Source: Pectinatus sp. (GTDB lineage Bacteria; Bacillota; Negativicutes; Selenomonadales; Selenomonadaceae). From it: a stretch of DNA of 47,517 nucleotides. A model generated the notes under the pieces. It saw only the letters and a program-made list of their open reading frames with translations. It was not told the origin of the DNA and ran no database searches. A program made the position numbers and the translations under genes. The DNA is taken from assembly GCA_020025075.1 (NCBI GenBank), contig JAHHSR010000007.1, positions 1 through 47,517 on the forward strand. The letters run 5' to 3'. Of the stretch, positions 40,862 to 47,517 are shown one piece after another. The number at the start of each line of letters is the position of its first letter. Within the stretch, counting starts at the first letter, position 1.

Positions 40862-41640
40862 CTTGCTGCTGGTGTAAAGCCATATTTTTCAAAGACAGAA
40901 GTGGCTTCTTTCGAGGTGAGATAAGCTTCAAATTCCTTGGCGACCTGCGGTGCCTTGGCATTTTTTAGGACGGCCACGGGATAGGTAATCGGCTGATGCG
41001 TATTTTCCGGCGCTGTCAAAAGCACCTTGACCTTATCGCTAATCTTGGCATCGGTAGCATAGACAATACCGCAAGAAGCTTCACCTTCTTCAACCCATGC
41101 CAACACTTGGCGTACATTGGCAGCTAAAACGAGTTTTTCTTTAAGGGGCTTTTCCAGTCTTAAAGAAGAAAATACCTGTGCGGCATACTGTCCTGCCGGC
41201 ACGCCCTGTGGGTTGCCAATGGCAATCTTCTTCACATCGCCTTCTTTGAGCTGGCTAAACTCCGTTAAATGCAACTTGCTATCCTTAGGCGCAATCAAAA
41301 CCAGACCATTTTTTAGCAAGGTTTTTTCGGTTCCATCTTTTATAAGACCTTTTTCCAAAAGCGCTTTCATCTGGCGCGGTGAAGCAGAAATAAATAAATC
41401 TGCCGGCGCCCCTTGCTCAATTTGCGCCTGCAAAGCTCCTGAACCGGCAAAATTGAACTTTATCTTTACATCAGGGTGCTTTTCTTCATAATCCTTGCCG
41501 AGTTTTTGCATGACATTGGTCAAGCTTGCCGCTGCTGATACGTAGATAGTCTGAGGCGTTTTTACTTCTTTTTTGCTGCCACAGCCCGATGTCATAAAAA
41601 GAAGCAGGCAGGCCAAAAGAGATAAAATTTTCTTTAGCAT
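40858..41640 (-). CDS. modA: Molybdate-binding lipoprotein
   Basis: A 260-residue periplasmic-type binding protein with a lipoprotein signal ending in the lipobox TSGC. ModA landmarks are IYVSAAASLTNVMQKL, FNFAGSGALQAQIEQGAPADLFISAS and the C-terminal YPVAVLKNAK, which supply the oxyanion-binding Ser residues. I chose ATG 41640, with GGAGGAATAGG upstream; it begins four bases after the MOSC-Mog gene. Confidence 0.94.
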   Translation of the reverse strand: MLKKILSLLACLLLFMTSGCGSKKEVKTPQTIYVSAAASLTNVMQKLGKDYEEKHPDVKIKFNFAGSGALQAQIEQGAPADLFISASPRQMKALLEKGLIKDGTEKTLLKNGLVLIAPKDSKLHLTEFSQLKEGDVKKIAIGNPQGVPAGQYAAQVFSSLRLEKPLKEKLVLAANVRQVLAWVEEGEASCGIVYATDAKISDKVKVLLTAPENTHQPITYPVAVLKNAKAPQVAKEFEAYLTSKEATSVFEKYGFTPAAR

Positions 41641-41644
41641 TTTC

Positions 41645-42574
41645 CTATTCCTCCCTTGCACATTCCCTTGCCTCACCGCGCAAAATCTCAATGCCGTGCT
41701 GCAGCTGCGGCAAAATAAACGGCAAACATTCTCCTACCGCCTTAGGACTTCCCGGCAAATTGACAATGAGCGTCCGCTTTCTAATTCCTGCCGCTTCGCG
41801 GCTGAGCATCGCGCGCGCTGTTATTTTCATGCTATAAGCGCGTATCGCTTCAGGAATACCTGGTGCCAATCTTTCGCAAACATTCAGCGTCGCTTCCGGC
41901 GTCACATCGCGCACGGAAAAACCCGTACCGCCCGTCGTAACGGCAAGCGCAATGCCAAAATCAGCCGCCTCGCAAAGCACATTTTGCAAACATTTCTTTT
42001 CGTCCGGCAAAATATGATACTGCCAAATGCGATATCCTGCCTGGCGCAATATTGCGCAGGCTTTTCTGCCACTAAAATCATCGCGCCTGCCGCTGGCACC
42101 TTTATCACTCATAGTTATGACGAGTGCGTCAAGGGGCTGCTTTTCTTCCATAATAGAAAGCTCAGCGCCCGTTTTTAAAATGCCGCCATGCAAAACACGC
42201 GCAAACACGCCTTCACGCGGCATAATACATTCGCCAACAGCCTTATAAATTTCACAATGCGAGTGGCATTTTTTTCCTATCTGCGTCATCTCCAAGACAA
42301 CATCGCCACATTTAAAGCGCGTGCCGATGGGCAAATTTTTGAAATCGTAGCCAGAAACAAGCAGATTTTCGCCAAAAGCTCCATAATCAATTGGTGCACC
42401 GCGCCTTTTAAAATCTTCTTCTTTTTCCCAAGAGAGCAAGCTCACCTGTCGATGCCAGTTTCCTGCATGCGCATCACCAAAAAGGCCATATTCAGTCACT
42501 GCCAGTGCACTTTCTACCGGCTTTTTTTTCGTGCCTCTTTTTTTGCTCAAACAAATTGCTTTAATTATTCCCAT
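41645..42574 (-). CDS. MOSC domain-MogA/MoaB fusion protein
   Basis: A 309-residue fusion. Residues 1-142 form a MOSC domain (FGDAHAGNWHRQVSLLSWE, DYGAFGENLLVSG, KCHSHC), a fold that carries or transfers sulfur for the Mo cofactor. From residue 148 comes a MogA/MoaB molybdopterin adenylyltransferase domain (ALVITMSDKGASGRRDDFSG, VTTGGTGFSVRDVTPEA, VNLPGSPKA). The fusion suggests adenylylation coupled to cofactor maturation. I chose ATG 42574, with AGGTGG six bases upstream and overlapping the moaA stop region; GTG 42583 is the alternative. Confidence 0.9.
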   Translation of the reverse strand: MGIIKAICLSKKRGTKKKPVESALAVTEYGLFGDAHAGNWHRQVSLLSWEKEEDFKRRGAPIDYGAFGENLLVSGYDFKNLPIGTRFKCGDVVLEMTQIGKKCHSHCEIYKAVGECIMPREGVFARVLHGGILKTGAELSIMEEKQPLDALVITMSDKGASGRRDDFSGRKACAILRQAGYRIWQYHILPDEKKCLQNVLCEAADFGIALAVTTGGTGFSVRDVTPEATLNVCERLAPGIPEAIRAYSMKITARAMLSREAAGIRKRTLIVNLPGSPKAVGECLPFILPQLQHGIEILRGEARECAREE

Positions 42575-42575
42575 T

Positions 42576-43562
42576 TCAACCACCTATCTGAAACATCTTA
42601 CGCGTTTCCCTATTTTTATTTTTATCAGCAAAGAAAAAATGTTCCTGCGGCTTTTCGTAAATTGCCGCTGCCAGGGCTTTTGCCAATGCTTCTTCTTGCG
42701 GATAATCGCTTAAAAGTGCTTTAACATCGACACCGCGCGAAGAATTAAGGCATAGCTTCAAAAAACCGTCGGCCGTAAGGCGCACGCGATTGCATTTTTG
42801 ACAAAACTTGTGTCCTAAGGCATCGATAAAGCCAATTTTGCCGCAAAAGCCAGAAAGTGAAAAAAGGCGTGCCGGGCCGCCAATTTTTTTATTTTCTGGC
42901 ATAGCCTCAAGCGGACCAAATTGCGCTTCGAGCCTTTTTCTAAGCTCCTTTTCCCCTAAGCCGCGACAACCGCTTTCATAGGCACAGCCTATTGGCATAA
43001 GCTCAATAAAGCGCACTTCCAGCGGATAATCGCGCGCCAAAGCCGCTATCTTGCCTAGCTCCTGCTCATTTATCCCCGCCAGAGGAACACAGTTTATCTT
43101 AAGTTTCAATTGCGGATAAGAAAGCATCTTTTCCAAAGAACGCTTGACCGCTTTTAAAGCATCTCGGCGAGCAATTTGGCCAAAAACATCGCCGCTGAGC
43201 GCATCAAGGCTCAAATTGATACCGTCTAGTCCCGCCGCGCAAAGGGCAGGCAAATTTTCTTCCAGCAGCACGCCATTTGTCGTCAAAAAGACACCTTCAA
43301 TGCCTGCAATTTTCTTGATTTTTTTTACCAGATGCGGCAAATTGCACCTAACAAGTGGTTCTCCTCCTGTCAAGCGCACTTTTTTTATGCCCAGACTTGC
43401 CATGGCGCGGACAATTTTCTCAATTTGCTCATAGCGCAAAATATCATCGTGCGAAAGCGCATCTACGCCCTGTGACGGCATGCAATAAAGGCAGCGCAAA
43501 TTGCAACGGTCCGTAACCGAAATGCGCAAATATTCTATTTCCCTTTTATAGCGGTCTTGCAT
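42576..43562 (-). CDS. moaA: GTP 3',8-cyclase MoaA
   Basis: A 328-residue radical SAM enzyme for the first step of molybdopterin synthesis. The N-terminal cluster motif is CNLRCLYC near residue 19, followed by RLTGGEPLVR; the C-terminal cluster ligands are in HKFCQKCNRVRLTADGFLKL and the next Cys. The protein ends in Gly-Gly (FQIGG), needed for activity in the family. It overlaps moaC by 17 bases upstream. Confidence 0.96.
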   Translation of the reverse strand: MQDRYKREIEYLRISVTDRCNLRCLYCMPSQGVDALSHDDILRYEQIEKIVRAMASLGIKKVRLTGGEPLVRCNLPHLVKKIKKIAGIEGVFLTTNGVLLEENLPALCAAGLDGINLSLDALSGDVFGQIARRDALKAVKRSLEKMLSYPQLKLKINCVPLAGINEQELGKIAALARDYPLEVRFIELMPIGCAYESGCRGLGEKELRKRLEAQFGPLEAMPENKKIGGPARLFSLSGFCGKIGFIDALGHKFCQKCNRVRLTADGFLKLCLNSSRGVDVKALLSDYPQEEALAKALAAAIYEKPQEHFFFADKNKNRETRKMFQIGG

Positions 43563-44043
43563 CTTGTTCCTCCCGCACGAAATCGCCGCTCTTGCCTCCC
43601 GTTTTGCGTTTTAAATAGACGGGTCCAATAACCATTTTTTTGTCGAGTGCCTTGCACATATCGTAGATAGTCAAAAGGGCAATACTTGCCCCGCACAAAG
43701 CTTCCATTTCAACGCCAGTTTGCGCTTTGGTTTTTACGTGCACCTCAACCACTACACAATCTGGTGCTTTGAGCTCAAAATAAACGCGGCAACTCGTCAG
43801 CGGTATTTGATGGCAAAGCGGAATTAAAAGTGCCGTCCGCTTTGCGCCCATGATTGCCGCCAGGCGCGCCGTCCCCAAAACATCTCCTTTTGCCGCCGTG
43901 CCATTTTGGATGGCAGAAAAGACAGCCTCATTTACCGTAATCGTTCCACAGGCAATTGCCAAGCGTGCCGTCTCATTTTTTTCACTCACATCAACCATGA
44001 TGGCCTGCCCGCCAGCATCAAAATGTGTCAATCCGTTTTCCAT
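43546..44043 (-). CDS. moaC: Cyclic pyranopterin monophosphate synthase MoaC
   Basis: A 165-residue protein with the MoaC signatures LTHFDAGGQAIMVDVSEKN, IPLCHQIPLTSCRV near residue 76 and KTGVEMEAL-like TKAQTGVEMEALCGAS near 108, and the catalytic Lys in KALDKKMVIG. It converts the MoaA product to cPMP. ATG 44043; spacing to moeA upstream is four bases. Confidence 0.96.
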   Translation of the reverse strand: MENGLTHFDAGGQAIMVDVSEKNETARLAIACGTITVNEAVFSAIQNGTAAKGDVLGTARLAAIMGAKRTALLIPLCHQIPLTSCRVYFELKAPDCVVVEVHVKTKAQTGVEMEALCGASIALLTIYDMCKALDKKMVIGPVYLKRKTGGKSGDFVREEQDARPL

Positions 44044-44047
44044 AAAA

Positions 44048-45253
44048 TCACCTCAAAAGCACTAAATCTACCAAACTTCCCGCCGGCAGCGCATCCGAGC
44101 CGGCCGCAATATCGATAAAGGCGTTGCAGCCTATAGCGGAAAAAAGCATGCCCGAAGCATTTTTGCTCGATACGTGCACTCTTTCGCCATCGTAATTGGC
44201 ACGCACAAAACGGCGTCCAGGACTTTTTTTGGCAAAAGGTTCCGCCAAGATTGCTTTTACTCTTTTTAAATCGCCAGCTTGACGGTGTTCAAAATTTAAT
44301 AATACCGGCCGCACGACAAGCTCAAAAGTAGCTAGCGCGGCGAAGGGATTACCGGAAAGCGCTATGCCGAGCAGATTATCTTTTTTATATGCCAAAAGTG
44401 GCGAGCCCGGCTTCATTTTCAGCCGCCAAAAAAGCCTTTGAGCGCCAAGCTTGGGCCAGACTTCATGCATAATATCTTTCTTGCCGACAGAAACGCCGCC
44501 CGTCGTCAAAATAAAATCGAGGTCCGCCTGCTTTTTTATCGTCTCGGCCACCACTTCCGGGTCATCACCTAAAATTCCCAAAAGACGCGGCACAAAGCCA
44601 AGTTCCGTCAGACGCGCCGCGATGAGATAAAGATTGCTATTATATATCTTGCCGAGCAAAAGTTTTTCGCCTAAATCGACGATTTCATCGCCCGTGCTCA
44701 AAAGCCCTATCCGCGCCCGACGATAGACATTAATTTTCTTTATGCCCATGCTCGCCAAGACACCAATATGCGCCGCCGTCACCAGTTCTTTTTCTTTGAT
44801 AAGCACGGTGTCTTTTTCTATATCTTCACCGCAAAAACAATAATTTTGATACGGCTTTAGCTGCTGGGTGATGAAAATTCCTCTTTCATCTTCTTTTTTG
44901 ACATCTTCTTGGCGAAGGACACAGTCGCAGCCTTTTGGTATGGGTGCCCCCGTCATGAGGCGAACGGCATGGCCTTTTTCTACCGGCTTATCCCAGATGC
45001 TTCCGGCGCAGATTTCGCCATCAACATAAAGATATTTTTCGTTTTTTAAACTGGCTCCGGTAGAAGATATTGCCGCAAAAGCATAACCATCAAGTGGCGA
45101 ACGAGAAAAAGGCGGCTGGGGAAAAGGCGCCTTTATTTGCTCAGCGCAAACCCTATTTAACCCTTCTAAAAGCGGTACTGACTCATATTCTCTGTCATTG
45201 CCCGCTTCCTTTAACAAAATGTTTACGGCTTTTTCAAGTTCAATATTTTCCAT
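44048..45253 (-). CDS. moeA: Molybdopterin molybdenumtransferase MoeA
   Basis: A 401-residue MoeA with SRSPLDGYAFAA near residue 53, VRLMTGAPIPKGCDCV near 100, GLLSTGDEIV near 185 and TTGGVSVGKKD near 250, then SGNPFAALATFE. It inserts molybdate into adenylylated molybdopterin produced by the Mog domain. I chose ATG 45253 because GGGGG lies about seven bases upstream; the longer frame runs into the preceding gene. One base separates it from that gene. Confidence 0.94.
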   Translation of the reverse strand: MENIELEKAVNILLKEAGNDREYESVPLLEGLNRVCAEQIKAPFPQPPFSRSPLDGYAFAAISSTGASLKNEKYLYVDGEICAGSIWDKPVEKGHAVRLMTGAPIPKGCDCVLRQEDVKKEDERGIFITQQLKPYQNYCFCGEDIEKDTVLIKEKELVTAAHIGVLASMGIKKINVYRRARIGLLSTGDEIVDLGEKLLLGKIYNSNLYLIAARLTELGFVPRLLGILGDDPEVVAETIKKQADLDFILTTGGVSVGKKDIMHEVWPKLGAQRLFWRLKMKPGSPLLAYKKDNLLGIALSGNPFAALATFELVVRPVLLNFEHRQAGDLKRVKAILAEPFAKKSPGRRFVRANYDGERVHVSSKNASGMLFSAIGCNAFIDIAAGSDALPAGSLVDLVLLR

Positions 45254-45254
45254 T

Positions 45255-46289
45255 TTAAACCCCCTTTCCAAAACTGCATTCGGGAAAGGTGCAAATCTTA
45301 CAGGAAAAGCAAAGCCCGCCATGCCCTAAAGCGCATATTTCATGGCGCGTTACTTCGTCACCGGCCAAAATACGCGGCAAAACAAGGTCAAAAACAGTCG
45401 TTGCCGCATACATTACGCAGCCAGGAAGTCCCATAATCGGCACTTTCCGCTCTCCTTTTTCCCAATAAGCAAGAAGAAACATTGCTCCCGGCAAAACTGG
45501 CGCACCATAAGAAATTATCCTTGCCCCCGTACTCTTAATCGCCGCCGGCGTCTTGTCATCGGGGTCAACGCTCATACCGCCTGTGCACAAGATAAGCTCT
45601 ATGCCCATGTCCAAAAGTTCATTTATCGCCCTTAAAATATTTTCAGGCTTATCATCACTATAAATTTGCCTTTCGACTGTAAGGCCATACGCTTTTAGTT
45701 TTCCTGCCACAACGGGAGTAAATGTATCCTTAATGCGCCCATAAAAAACTTCATTGCCCGTCGTTACAATGCCGACGCGCATTTTTTTATAGGGCAGTAA
45801 CTTCAGCAGCGGCTCTTTTTTTCCTATGGCTTCTGCTTTTTTTAAAAGCTCCTTTTCGATTACAAGCGGTATAACGCGCATGCCGGCCAGCTTGTCCCCT
45901 TTTTTGACGGGGATATTGTTATGGCGCGTGGCAATGATGATTTCGCCTAGCTCATTAATTGCCAAAAGGCGCTCTACATCGACCTTCAAAAGGCCATCGC
46001 ATTGTGCCGTAAGTTCAATCTTGCCCTCTTTGGGAGCGCTTGCTTCCATCATCTCGCTACGGCTTAAACGGCATAAAATTTGAGCGGCTTCATCTTCATG
46101 CAGTTTTTTTTCGTCTTTTTCCCAAACGTATAAATGGTCTTTGCCAATAGATAAGAGGACGGGAATATCTTCCGGCTTTACGATATGCCCCTTTTTAAAG
46201 CGCGGTCCCTTCGTCACGCCGCGAATAATTTGCGTTATATCATGACAAAGCACATGTCCCACTGCTTCTTCGGTTTTAATTGTCTTCAT
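45255..46289 (-). CDS. Molybdopterin-binding (MoeA-related) protein with Cys-rich C-terminus
   Basis: A 344-residue protein whose second half is a MoCF/MoeA-type molybdopterin-binding domain (VGIVTTGNEVFYGRIKDTF, ILCTGGMSVDPDDKTPAAI, GLPGCVMYAATTVFD). The N-terminal 160 residues are not MoeA domain I/II in full. It ends in GHGGLCFSCKICTFPECSFG, four Cys that could bind a metal or cluster. This type of protein commonly precedes moeA in anaerobic Firmicutes; its exact step is unknown. It is the first gene behind the putative Moco riboswitch. ATG 46289 follows GAGGTGAG. Confidence 0.87.
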   Translation of the reverse strand: MKTIKTEEAVGHVLCHDITQIIRGVTKGPRFKKGHIVKPEDIPVLLSIGKDHLYVWEKDEKKLHEDEAAQILCRLSRSEMMEASAPKEGKIELTAQCDGLLKVDVERLLAINELGEIIIATRHNNIPVKKGDKLAGMRVIPLVIEKELLKKAEAIGKKEPLLKLLPYKKMRVGIVTTGNEVFYGRIKDTFTPVVAGKLKAYGLTVERQIYSDDKPENILRAINELLDMGIELILCTGGMSVDPDDKTPAAIKSTGARIISYGAPVLPGAMFLLAYWEKGERKVPIMGLPGCVMYAATTVFDLVLPRILAGDEVTRHEICALGHGGLCFSCKICTFPECSFGKGV

Positions 46290-46300
46290 TTTCTCACCTC

Positions 46301-46350
46301 AAAAAAAGGGATTGCCCTTTTTCGGTACACGAAAAAAAGCAATCCCTTAA
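46301..46350 (-). terminator. Riboswitch-associated terminator before the Mo operon
   Basis: On the minus strand AAGGGATTGC (46348-46339) pairs with GCAATCCCTT (46315-46306); inside, TTTTTCG can pair with CGAAAAA, giving a long stem with a short loop, then seven T. It stands 12-60 bases before the first Mo gene and after the aptamer-like region, so it likely switches transcription. Confidence 0.85.
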
Positions 46351-46377
46351 AGATTGTATTTTCTCCTTTTAAACAAG

Positions 46378-46475
46378 GAAGGAAATGGCATTTCTGCCAT
46401 TTCCCCGTGAGCCGCGACTCAGGCGCAATACCATAGATAACCCGTAGGTATTTTTGCTCGGAGAGCTTCTATTTT
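46378..46475 (-). promoter_or_regulatory. Putative molybdenum cofactor (Moco) riboswitch
   Basis: Directly after narI, the minus strand reads CTCTCCGAGC, ACCTACGGGTTATCTATGGT, GCGCCTGAGTCGCGGCTCAC, then GGGGAAATGGCAGAAATGCC with its partner, a hairpin (GGAAATGGC/GCCATTTCC). The CTCCGAGC...CTGAG...GGCTCACGGGGAA layout, an extra hairpin with a short loop and a terminator just before Moco genes fit the Moco RNA motif. Assignment is from memory of the consensus plus context, not a covariance search. Confidence 0.68.
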
Positions 46476-46482
46476 TTTGTCT

Positions 46483-47154
46483 TTAGCGACGGCGATAGAT
46501 GATATCGCGCCTAAACAGATATTCAAAAGGCAGGCTCAAGCAATGCACGAGGCGCGTAAATGGAAAACAAATCGCCACGAGCATCCAGCTGACCATGTGG
46601 ACCTTGTAAATAAAAGGAATGTGAACCATGAGCTGGCTTTGCGGGTCGCCCAGCCAAAGGCTGCGAAACCACGGCGCAATCGATTCGCGGTAATGAAAAG
46701 CGCCCCCCATATTGGTAAGGGTTGCCGTATAACCGCTTAAAACCGTGCACAAAAGCAGCACCAAGATAACCTTATCCATAAAGGATGTGTTGACGCAAAG
46801 GCGGTCGATGGCAATGCGGCGCCAGATGAGCCACAAAAGGCCGACAAGAATAATTGCGCCGGCAGGAAGGCCACCAGAAAGGGCCATCATGTGATACTGT
46901 TTTTCCGAAACGCCCAAGGCGACATACACCGAAAGCGGAATCAAAATGCCCAGCACATGGCCGCCAAAAGTCATTAAAAGGCCGAAGTGGAAAAGGGGCG
47001 TCGCATATTTCATCTGCCTTTTTTCCAAAAACTCGCTAGATTTGCTCGTCCAAGTGTGTTCGGCAAAAAAGTAGCGAAGAATCGTCCCAAGAATTAAGAC
47101 TGTCAGCGCAATATAAGGCAGCGCCTCCCACAAAAATCTGTTAATCCAATCCAT
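46483..47154 (-). CDS. narI: Respiratory nitrate reductase gamma subunit (cytochrome b)
   Basis: A 223-residue membrane protein with five hydrophobic segments. The four haem-ligating His are in place: H56 (LFHFG) and H66 (GGHVLG) on one side, H186 (YKVHMVSW) and H204 (RLVHCLS) on the other. NarI takes electrons from menaquinol and passes them to NarH and NarG. It overlaps the narJ 3' end by 14 bases. narG and narH are not in the window. The Moco riboswitch begins right after its stop. Confidence 0.95.
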   Translation of the reverse strand: MDWINRFLWEALPYIALTVLILGTILRYFFAEHTWTSKSSEFLEKRQMKYATPLFHFGLLMTFGGHVLGILIPLSVYVALGVSEKQYHMMALSGGLPAGAIILVGLLWLIWRRIAIDRLCVNTSFMDKVILVLLLCTVLSGYTATLTNMGGAFHYRESIAPWFRSLWLGDPQSQLMVHIPFIYKVHMVSWMLVAICFPFTRLVHCLSLPFEYLFRRDIIYRRR

Positions 47155-47470
47155 AACGCTCCTCCATTCTGCCCAAAGCTACCAGTACTATATCGAGCAA
47201 AAAAACATAGGCATTTTTACTATCGACGAGCTTTTGGCGCATGATTTCCAGGCGATTTTTGCTGTAACGCAAAATATCATAAGCCTTCTTATCCGGCACG
47301 GCTGAGCACAGTTCCAAAATAGCCGGTAGATAATCCGGCAGCTCGCCATTTAAGTCAAAGCCATTCTCAGCAAAAAAATCCTGATAGCGAATGAGCTCAC
47401 GGCTTTGCTGGCAGGCTTCATTGCAATCATAATTGGTAAGATAAAGAGTGGTATTTTTGCTGAACTGAAC
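47141..47470 (-). pseudogene. narJ: narJ 3' fragment, nitrate reductase chaperone, truncated at the N-terminus
   Basis: An open frame encoding about 109 residues matches the C-terminal part of NarJ/TorD-like chaperones: SKNTTLYLTNYDCNEACQQS, then FFAENGFDLNGELPDYLPAI, and a helical end leading to GRMEERYGLD. A NarJ of this lineage should have roughly 50-80 more residues upstream, but homology stops at VQFSKNTTLYL. A TAG lies in frame three codons further upstream, inside a palindromic sequence resembling an IS200/IS605 end. The fragment therefore looks disrupted. The stop overlaps narI. Confidence 0.75.
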
Positions 47471-47517
47471 CTCCCACGACTAAAGTCGCGGGGTTCTTGC
47501 TTCATTGACCAATGCTT
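47471..47517 (-). mobile_element. Right end of an IS200/IS605-family element (partial)
   Basis: On the minus strand the sequence runs GAAGCAAGAACCCCGCGACT then TTAGTCGTGGGAGG and stops at TTCA of narJ. The imperfect palindrome CCCGCGAC-TTTA-GTCGTGGG close to the junction is the typical subterminal hairpin of the right end of tnpB-carrying IS200/IS605 elements. The orientation places any tnpB beyond 47517, on the minus strand. If so, the TnpB guide RNA would take its guide from narJ sequence starting TTCAGTTCAGC. Confidence 0.65.

Noticed and set aside
46395..46430. Palindromic GTGAGCCGCGACTCAG first taken for an IS200/IS605 end
   Set aside because: It is better explained as part of the Moco riboswitch-like fold directly upstream of Moco genes.
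1..47517. CRISPR array, tRNA or rRNA genes, prophage
   Set aside because: No regularly spaced repeats, cloverleaf sequences or phage structural genes were seen; the group I intron is phage-like but stands alone.

Overview
The window reads as a chromosomal segment of an anaerobic, low-to-mid G+C member of the Firmicutes. A Negativicutes-type lineage is my best guess, from the mixture of [FeFe]-hydrogenase metabolism, a molybdenum-dependent nitrate reductase, a glmS ribozyme and Firmicutes-style GGAGG ribosome binding sites. That placement is inference, because no rRNA or other marker is present. Coding density is high and both strands are used. No tRNA, rRNA or CRISPR array was seen.

Layout. 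(1) 1-3295, minus strand: a sialic-acid cluster of nanE, nanA and a sodium/solute symporter. (2) 3511-10776, plus strand: a complete [FeFe]-hydrogenase operon with NuoE-like and NuoF-like subunits, catalytic HydA and the maturases HydE, HydG and HydF, closed by a strong terminator. (3) 10849-13432, plus strand: an unusual overlapping gene pair, a large divergent RelA/SpoT-domain protein followed by a DGQHR (DndB-family) protein. (4) 13425-15167, minus strand: an ArsR/CadC-type metal sensor with a micro-ORF/hairpin leader, followed by an NlpC/P60 hydrolase gene split by a 412-nt group I intron. (5) 15423-18272, plus strand: pyrF, maf and pyrE behind a consensus promoter and a terminator-containing leader, then an unknown protein with no canonical start codon. 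(6) 18269-19507, minus strand: an aminotransferase. (7) 19835-24628, plus strand: tsaE, tsaB, rimI, lgt, a SpoIID-like gene and queA. (8) 24832-25956: a second, stand-alone [FeFe]-hydrogenase-like protein with an altered active-site loop. (9) 26003-28440, minus strand: a small unknown gene and glmS with its ribozyme. (10) 28720-30662, plus strand: pepT, then a 45-residue small ORF apparently coupled to a universal stress protein gene. (11) 30701-31719, minus strand: rpsF-ssb-rpsR. (12) 31836-35969, minus strand: a znuA-znuC-znuB zinc importer with a 79-residue orphan gene and an MFS exporter. (13) 36166-37818, minus strand: a thiamine-diphosphate 2-oxoacid decarboxylase. (14) 38036-46289, minus strand: a nine-gene molybdenum cofactor and molybdate uptake operon (two genes are fusions) behind a putative Moco riboswitch and terminator. 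(15) 46483-47517, minus strand: narI and the 3' part of narJ, whose 5' part is cut off by what looks like the right end of an IS200/IS605-type element running out of the window.

How the parts fit. HydE, HydG and HydF would mature the trimeric hydrogenase and perhaps the second hydrogenase. The Mo block imports molybdate and builds the cofactor that nitrate reductase needs; it lies directly behind narI in the same orientation and appears to be gated by cofactor sensing. The most unusual items are the RelA/SpoT-DGQHR pair, the group I intron in a peptidoglycan hydrolase gene, the micro-ORF leader of the ArsR gene, the small ORF before the stress protein gene, and the interrupted narJ.
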